A stretch of 64,000 nt of DNA from Crambe crambe (Eukaryota; Porifera; Demospongiae; Poecilosclerida; Crambeidae): the NCBI GenBank assembly GCA_963924555.1, contig OZ004584.1, positions 2,541,001 through 2,605,000 on the forward strand. Reading direction: 5' to 3'. The notes below the pieces were generated by a model, which was not told the DNA's origin, searched no databases, and saw nothing but the letters and a program-made list of their open reading frames with translations. This document shows positions 53,301 through 62,600 of the stretch, piece by piece (the stretch's first letter is position 1; every line of letters starts with the position of its first letter). Position numbers and translations under genes: made by a program.

Positions 53301-56300
53301 TAGTAAACACTTGGTGAGCAATAGGCATGGGGCTAATATGCTCTTTTTTGGCCTATTCTGCAGTGCTCCTCCAGCAGACCCATTATTCTTTTCATAGTAA
53401 CCTATTATTCTCAACAAAAATGTCCTGAAAGAGTACATTAACTGTGTGTAGCATTTAACAGTTTTCCTGCTGATTCCCAAAAGGATGTAAAAATTTTTTT
53501 GCTCAGAATGCAATATTAGCACTCAAAAGCACCCATGTATATAGGCAAGGGAGCGAGCTATAACAATGACTGAAGCCTATCATTCTGGTTCTTTAGCCTA
53601 TTATGCTGCTATTCCAGTGAGGCCCTATTATTCCCATTATTATGCCAGCATATTAGCCCCATGCCTAGTGAGCAACCATACTAGACACATAACCCCTCCC
53701 ATTAGGCCACACCAATTTGATTATATGTTTTGCAGGGCCCTACCCAATTGATGATAGTTTAGGGTCAAAGGTTAACCCTGGCCCCTGTCACCCAAAATGG
53801 CAAATATAGCTTGGCTCCTTAAGTGAGGAAAACAACCTTCCACTAGGCAGGTGAACAATTTGGCAAACTTGCTACGCTACCACCAAGGAGTAACCACAAA
53901 ACATAGGTATGGCATTTGATAACCAGCCTGCATCCCAGATCTTTAGTCATCTCCCTCACATAGACTGTCATTCACACAGTACAGATACATACATGTATGC
54001 TGAACACAGAACTTACATGTCACATGCTGACTCAGCAGTTCCACATCATCGTATGGCCATTCGTATCCTACAAAAAGTTAGTGACTAGAACGCCCAGCTG
54101 GAAACCCTCACATTCAGAAGCCACCCAGCTAACAACAAACTGAAGAACTCAACAAGCTAGCTAGCTAGCTCCTCGCTCGCTGCACGTGATGTATCACGCG
54201 CCATGCGTGTGATACGTAAAGGGCAAAGATCAAAGATCAAAACGTAAGATGCATGGGCAATGGCCAAATCTTGTTGCACACAAATAATTGTAAATTGTTA
54301 AAGAGGGAATTCAAAAACTGGAAGTTATCACTCAGCACCATCAGTAGTAATAATCTTGATTACACCGTTCAAAAACTCGTCTATCCCATGGACACGGCAA
54401 GTATCAGCATAAGCCCTCTCACTCCTGCACTGAGGACAATTTTTGGACATTCCTCCTTCTCCCCTGTACAAAGTATCAATGCAGGCTTCACATCCTAAGA
54501 GGCGTTTACAGCACTTCGCAAATATTATAGGTGGAGTCATAACACTATGGCATATAATACATTTGAAGTTCTCCAGTAACAACTTCCTGAGTGCAAGAGG
54601 AATCTTCAAAGTAGTCTGTACACTAACAAGGGAGTCTACTTGATTTCTGAGTCCTTGAATGTTCTTATCCAGTGCCATAAACTCAACACTGCTCATCTTG
54701 GCAATCTTTCTCGGTGGTCGTTCCATCTCACTGTCGGAAGAAGAAGAGTCAGCAGCATGATGAATCCTTTTGAGGTCAGAAGAAGATACTGCAAATATTT
54801 TGCGACTTCCCACTTTCCAGAACTTTAGCCCTAAATGGGAAACAAATTCTCAAGTCTATTGTAGTAGCTATCAAGTGATAAATTACAGTAGAAACTACTA
54901 TAATAATTATGCAGAAATCCTAATAGGCTATAAACTACATTGGAACCTGTTTATAATGGTCACTGTACATAAGCAGGGGACAAGTCCCAAATGACCCTAT
55001 AGTGTCTGTGCTGTCTATCCGCCCCAAGGGTGACTGTTGTGGAACCCCTAGCTAAATTGTATAATATTGACACCCTGGTATCATGACACCTTGTCTAATC
55101 AGGACACTTTCTCAGTATAGGGCTGCCTATAATAATGACCAAGTCAAATTTGAAGCTCAAACTTGTGATAAAATTAAATAAAGTGTGTATTAATTTCAAA
55201 CTCAAGCTCAGATATTTTGATGAGAAACCTCAAGTGCAGTTTGAGAGGGCTTACCTTGGGTGCCTGAACCATCCTCAATCCTCATTCCATCTGCAGTGAT
55301 CAAAACATAGTCAGCACCCCACTTTTCTTTTATAATGTGACTCAAGTACATCACATTAGCTGTCGACTCAGTGATATCAACAAATGCTTGACTCAATGGC
55401 TTGAAGTCAGGTCGTCCCCCACTGGCACTCTTCTTTACTGAAGCTTGAACAATTTTTACACTAATGGAATTCTTCTTGTTTCCGACTGGGACCACAGTAG
55501 ATGGAGGTCTTTGACTTCCAATAATTGAGGAAGAAGAAAATATGCGATTACTGCTTCCACTAGCTGCCGAACCTTCAACTGTCAGCCTTTGAATTAAAAA
55601 CCCAACATCTGCTGAGAAATCAAAATGTCTGTTCCGATTATCTGGGAAAAATGATGCTCGCCCTCCACCCGCACCCGACTCCCGCAGCCACACACTGTCC
55701 AAGCTTAGCTGCAACAACAGAAACAACAGAATCATGCTGTATAAAATAACTTGCTATAACACGTCAGCTATTATAAACACAACTAGACGTCTAGCTAGAC
55801 ATCCAAAGCTAGCATACTTACTGAAAATATCCTAGCAACTACAGTAGGAGTGATCTGCTCCACCTGCAAGTCTACACTATCATGGCCATCCCTACATAGG
55901 GTGACCAAGTCTTGGGATCTGGGTGGCGAAGGGATCCCACTAGTACCTTCTAAGGGATCGAGACTCATTCCGGTCCTCTCCACACACACACAGATGAAGA
56001 AGTAGCTATAAATAACAGAGATAACGCAACAAAATAGCAGAAGTGAGCTTTTTGCTATTACCGGCAGATGCAGAGATAGAGCCGCTCGCGCTGCAGAAAA
56101 GTTTTGCGCATGTGCAGGCACACCGTGACTGGCGACGAGAAGTGGAATGGCTGTCTTGGAGGCAATTCCTGCTGCAACACTTATCATTAGAAAGCTGATA
56201 GTCGAAGAGCGACGCAGTCACCAAGATGTGAGCGTAATCTTGAAGGAAAAGTTCCCCTATCTATCCCAAGGGCTGAGCTCTAGAACTGTGAGGAGATTTT

Positions 56301-56403
56301 GCAAAACTCACAACATCCATAGGACATCAAGATTAGAAGGTGGTGCAGTGGACAGAATTGTCAGAACAGCTATACAGAAGGTAAGAACAATGTGACTAGA
56401 TCT

Positions 56404-56443
<40 letters not shown>

Positions 56444-56650
56444 GACTGGATTGCAGTGGGCCATTGAATGTTGATCAGTAGCTAAATAATGCATGCACTC
56501 AGAAGGTACTAGACTTGTTGATGTGTGGTGCTCTAGTACTCTATGAACATTAGCATAAAGTTAGTTTGCTCATTGCTATACAAGGCCACCCATGGAACAG
56601 TACCAAATTCCCATGTAAAAAGGAAAAGAGTCTGGCTAACCAATTTTTTT

Positions 56651-56684
<34 letters not shown>

Positions 56685-59600
56685 CATTGTTAAGGTTGGT
56701 CCAACATATGGTCGCAAGACCATGACTGGTTTACTGGCTGCTGATGGTTTCAAGGTTGCTGAAAAACGAGTGGGAGTTTCTCTCAAGAAAGTGTGTTCTG
56801 CTTACCATAATAGGAGAGTAGCATCTACACAGTCTTTGATTAATCCTATTCCTTATTCTGCTAAATATTTTGGCGAGAAACTACACATTGATCAAAACGA
56901 GAAAATGGTCCAATTTGGTGTAACTCATGTCTGTGCCGTGGATGGCTTTAGTGGCATGATTGTTGGCTTCGTCACCATGCCAATCAAGAACAACAGAATT
57001 ATATATGAATCCCTATACATGTGAGTGGTTACTTTTAGGGCTTATTGATCACAAGTTTAAATGTGGTTATTCTTTGATGACTAGTTTTGATTGAGTGTAC
57101 ATAATTTTAGTGGTGAAATTGATTTAACTATCGTTTCTATGTAGCATATTATTACTCCATAGGAATGAAAATAATAGTTTCAAGATCACCATACAGTTCA
57201 ATATAATTAACTTATTGTACCTAGGAAAGTTATATCCCAGTTTGGAATGTGGGACCAAATTCGTGTGGACTATGGGCGGGAATGGTTCTTGATGTTGTCA
57301 GTACAACAGGCACTTGCTGGATTAAGGAATAATGTAGCAAAAACACCATATATTCAAACTTCATCAAAGAAGGTTAGTATCAGTACTGTTTCCAAACTAT
57401 TTCAACAAACAGGATTTATTTGCAGAACCATATAGTTGAAAGGATGTGGAGCGAAATTAATGTTAGAGTGAACTACCCAATTAAATCCATTCTAGTGGAT
57501 CTGGTTGACAAAGGTGAAATCAATCCAGATTATTCTCTTCATTATTTTTGCATTTCCTGGTTATGTACAAGAGTTTCTTTTGTTGGAATTGAGTTATTTA
57601 TCAAGTCTTGGAACAATCATCCTATCCCAGGTAAGTTGAACTGTGAGTGTGAGAATATAAAGACAATGCTTATTATAGCTGGGTATAGAGTCCATTTGCC
57701 TTGAGGAAATGGTATACCTGTCAGCTTGTCATGTTCATCTGCAGGTAGGAGGAAGGGTAGAATGCCAGCTCATATCCCAGTGCAAGTTATGAGAGTGAAC
57801 AATAAAGCTTCAGTAATTAACGCTGACCTCATTCTGCATCCACAGCAAGCTATCGATCAGTACCGATTGAAAGGTGGCAGTATCACAGATCCAGAACAGC
57901 ACATTCAGGATCCGTTATTTGATGACCCCTCAAAAATGGATATTCGTCTCGTTTCATTTAATAAAAGATTTCCATCAATTGATGCCATTTTTCATGGTGT
58001 GGTTAATGGAAATGCTACCATGTTTATTGATGCTCTCAAATTTTTTATTGATGTTACTTTTAGACTCTCTCATAGCTAAGCTTTATTGATGATAATTTTT
58101 TTCCCTCGTTGGCAATTTCAGTATAGCTGCTGGGTTATTAATTCAAGTGTCCAGAAAAACAGTTATGGTAGTAGCTATAGCAGCTATCATACAATCACTT
58201 AATCTAGTTCTGAAGACAAAGTGACATACATCATGCCAGACCCTGAAGAATAAAGATTATTGTTGTGAAGAATGAAGACATTCAGCGACTTACAGCCCCT
58301 TGTGAAGATTGCCTTGATTGAAGAGACATGCGTACATGCATGCAATCACTGCATTTGGGGAGTGAGAGATGCTATCGTTCCAGTGCATGCAGGTGGAGAG
58401 TGAGGCATGCAATCATTCCAGTTCCTGCATGTGAGGAGTGAGACATGCAATTGTTCCAGTTCTGCATGCATGTGGAGAGTGAGGCATGCAAGTGTTCCAG
58501 TTCCTGTGCATGTGGGGAGTGAGGCATGCACAGTTCTGCATCCATGTGGAGAGTGAGTCGTTCCAGTTCCTGCATGTAGGAAGTGAGACATGCAATTGTT
58601 CCAGTTCTGCATGCATGTGGAGATTGAGTCATTCCAGTTCCTGCATGTGGGGAGTGAGACATGCAATCGTTCCAGTTCCTGCTGGCATGTAGAGAGTGAG
58701 GCATGCAAGTGTTCCAGTTCCTGTGCATGTGGGGAGTGAGGCATGCACAGTTCTGCATCCGTGTGGAGAGTGAGTCGTTCCAGTTCCTGCATGTAGGAAG
58801 TGAGACATGCAATTGTTCCAGTTCTGCATGCATGTGGAGAGTGAGTCATTCCAGTTCCTGCATGTGGGGAGTGAGACATGCAATCATTCCAGTTCCTGCT
58901 GGCATGTAGAGAGTGAGACATGCAATCGTTCCAGTTGAGTCAGATATGCAATCACTCCTGTTCCTGCATGCAGAGAGAAGAGTAGAGGGATGCAATCACT
59001 CCAGAGAGAAGGAAAGGGGGGAGGGACATGCCAATCCTTGAATACATGCAACCCTACATTGTAGCTACATACTGCCTGCAGTCCCTGCATGCATGAAGAG
59101 TAGCTAATCACTCCAGTCCCTTTCTAGAGAGTGAAGATATTCCAATCATTCATATAGAGTAGCTAATCACTCCAGTCCTTTCCGGAGAGTGAAGATATTC
59201 CAATCATTCCAGCCCAGTCCCTGAAGACATGCATGCATGCATGCATGCAACGGCTCCAGTCCCATGCAGTTAAGGTGGAGCCGATTATGCTCAAGTCATA
59301 TTATTATTCTCCTTTTCTTCTCCTTCAAAGCCATGCCCAAGTTTTGGAGCCTGCATATTGTGTGTGAATATAATGATACTGAAAGACCAATGAATTTCAG
59401 GCTATGGGCTAGGAGTAGCTATATGATCAAATCGTATGTCTTGCCCTGTCTATAGTAATAAGTATTATCACACACCCCATGCATGGTTGCTACATTCCTT
59501 GAGGGGGTGCTAGGTGTCCAATCCCCTAGGACAGCTGAAGATGAATTATATAAATATACCCCTGGGTGACTGATTCTTGCTGACAAGTCAACTCCCTTCA

Positions 59601-62600
59601 TTTTTTCATGGAATTCTACTGTTCAGCAGTATATAGATATGATAGGTTTAAAACATAAATGGAGGACATAATTATGTGATCCTGTTTCATTTGCTATATA
59701 AATTATAGTCATTGCTGTCATACAAAAAAGGAAAGGAAAGGAGCAGGCATGCTAGTCTTGCAAGTAGAGGATCCTAGATCCAAATTTCTTGAGGGATGCT
59801 AGGGGTTCTGTGATACCGGGGCCTTAGAGCATGCTTATTTGTGCTAACTAGATGAATGCTGTGTGGGGACCAGATTTTAGGAAAAAACAATCTCAGCAGC
59901 CTACTCATCTGTAGCTAGGGACCATAAGGCTAATACTATACTTTCTTCTTCAACATTCCGATCAGGTAAAGTTCACAAGGTGCATAAGCTAGCTTAGCTT
60001 ATCACATTGCGATAGTCTGGTGGCGTCGACCTTTTACCTCATTTTCCTTAGGTAAAGGGTCAACGCCGCCAGGTTGCACCTGGTAATAGTCGTCAATTTT
60101 TAATTTTCAATTTTCTATTCGTATTAAAATGCAAAGCATGAAGCAAAACTGCAGTATCATACAGGCTATTAAATAAGAGTGTGCTACTATGCTATTAATC
60201 AATAATCATGAAGGATGCGCCGAGCCGCCGCAGGCGGCTCGGCGCATCCTTCATGATTATTGATATAGCATTGGCCCAAATATCCACTGACCAAAGGAGA
60301 CACTAAGGAGCACAGCACTCTACTAATTCAATTAGGAAGCCATCTTTTCTATAATACGCATGCGCATGTATTTGATATCCAATTATTCGAAATTATAATA
60401 TTACTCAGCTGCCTCTAGCTAGCTAGCTAGGTCCTAGGTATAGGTATATGTAGCTAGAATAATGATGATGATGATAGACTACTGTATCGACTCGGGGATT
60501 TAGATTCAACAAGGTAGACTCTATTTCAGCATCTTCTACCTCCACCTTGACTCGTTGATAATGATTGGGCTGGTATGCTATTGGAGAACTATTCTTCTTT
60601 CATCTGTCCCTGCATACACATAGAAGAATGAACTCTATACATAGCTAAAACCATAAAAGAGAGGAAAAAAAACCAGGAACAAGTAAGGGAAAAAGCATTT
60701 CGTGAAATGAAAAAAGATGTAGGGATGACCACTGCTCAAAAAAGTAAGGAAACAAGAAGGATGGAATCTGTGTTCTGTATATCCAGCCAACAATCCCTAC
60801 ATATACGTACATTACTACATTATAATCTGAAGCTACCTGACATATATGTAGGGATTGTTGGCTGGATATACAGAACAAAGATTCCATCCTTCTTGTTTCC
60901 TTACTTTTTTGAGCAGTGGTCATCCCTACATCTTTTTTCATTTCACGAAATGCTTTTTCCCTTATCCTTATTATTATTATAAAGAAAATGAACAAAAGTC
61001 AATTTTAGAACTCGTTTTTTTCTTATGTTAGCGAATGAATTTTTGATTTTTGAACACTCTCCTCTCTTCTTTGTAGTAGTAGTATCTCACTGTAGCCTTC
61101 TGAGAACCTGTAGAGCAAGGGTAGAAGAGAAAGAAGAGTTTTAGTTTATACAGTCTTATGACCTTTGACCTGCCATCCCTACTTAGAGAGTGCAAGCGCA
61201 CTCTCTGATACATAGCAGCCGTTATGTGGGAATATGAATAATCTTGATAGTGGTGGTGGTGGGCTGGGCATGGCAAATAGGTAGCTATAGATACCTTAAA
61301 ATTATCTGTTTGAGGTGCATGGGGAGTGAGGGGTGGTTCCATGATGAATAGATCCTCAATGTATGTATAGTAGCTAACATTGATGCTTCAGAGATAAACC
61401 AAGCAATATATAATTGTTTTCTTTTCTAGACATTGCTCCACCAGGCAATATTCGTGTGTATCAGACTAATTCAAGCAGCTTAACATTGACATGGACTGAG
61501 CCAGGTGTTCGCTGTTGTTCGACTGTCATTGAAAGTTATCAGATACTCCGCATAGCAAATGGATTCACAGACATAGTGCAAACTAATGGAAGGCTAAACT
61601 CATTTGTGTTTACTGATATTCAGGCTACAAGGGTTTACAGTTTCATGTTACAGACAATAACAAGCCACATCCCCAGCACAAGGAGCTCAGTTATAAGCAC
61701 ATCAATTGGTATGATCACAATCTAATTACGAGTAATACATATTAATTGTGAGCAAAGTGAGCCACTATAGGGGGTGGTAGCTGCATACACTGGAGGCTGT
61801 ATAATGCTTACCACAAGCACTTAGAAAGCCAAGAGCTTACAATCTGCTTAGATAAGCCTAGCGCCTCTATGACAAAATGCTGTAGAAATCTAGCTGCTTG
61901 TTGCTAAGTTATTGCTAAGTGTTGTGGGCATGTTTTATTTGTGGGGTCAAAGGTCAAAAGAACGCATGTGCATGCATATTAAATGTGACGATCTCCATGC
62001 ATAATTAGCTATCAAAACAATTTTTCTTGTCTGACTAGTAGTTTGGTTTTGATTTCCAATGCTACTTCTTTCTATATACCTAATCTTTCTGCTGTGCTGC
62101 AGATCGAATTCCACTCCCACTGACCCCTGTGCTTACTGCTCTTCAGTCATCTTCTCCATCATCTGTCACTGTTGAGTGGGATTATCCAACTGAACACCAA
62201 GTGAGTCATTTTCACCTCCTGACGTCGTACGAGGGACCTTGTGAAGAAAGAATGAATATTATCTCGACTAATATGGTCTCTAGCACAGAAAGACGATTTC
62301 GTGTTGATTCACTCCACCCAAACAGTAACTACACCTTAAGTCTCAGTGCTGTCAATTCAGTAGGTTCAGCTGCAGTGCAAAGCCAAATTGTGACGACATT
62401 AACTTCAGGTACAGATTGACTCTTGTGGGGGGAGTGCACAAGTGCACATGTTTAGTTTACCCATGGTCATCACTGAAGTAAACCACTTTGTAGCTATTAG
62501 TGTAGCTATTTCGCCTCGTGCAATTACCTAGCCAGTTTCTCATGCAATTATACCCAAATTGCACTCAAATGCATGTGACTACCTATACGTTTATACTAGC

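Noticed and set aside
58346-58921. Overlapping frames of 150-190 codons rich in HSPHACRTGT-like repeats
   Set aside because: Products of the 36-40 bp minisatellite, open in more than one frame on both strands.
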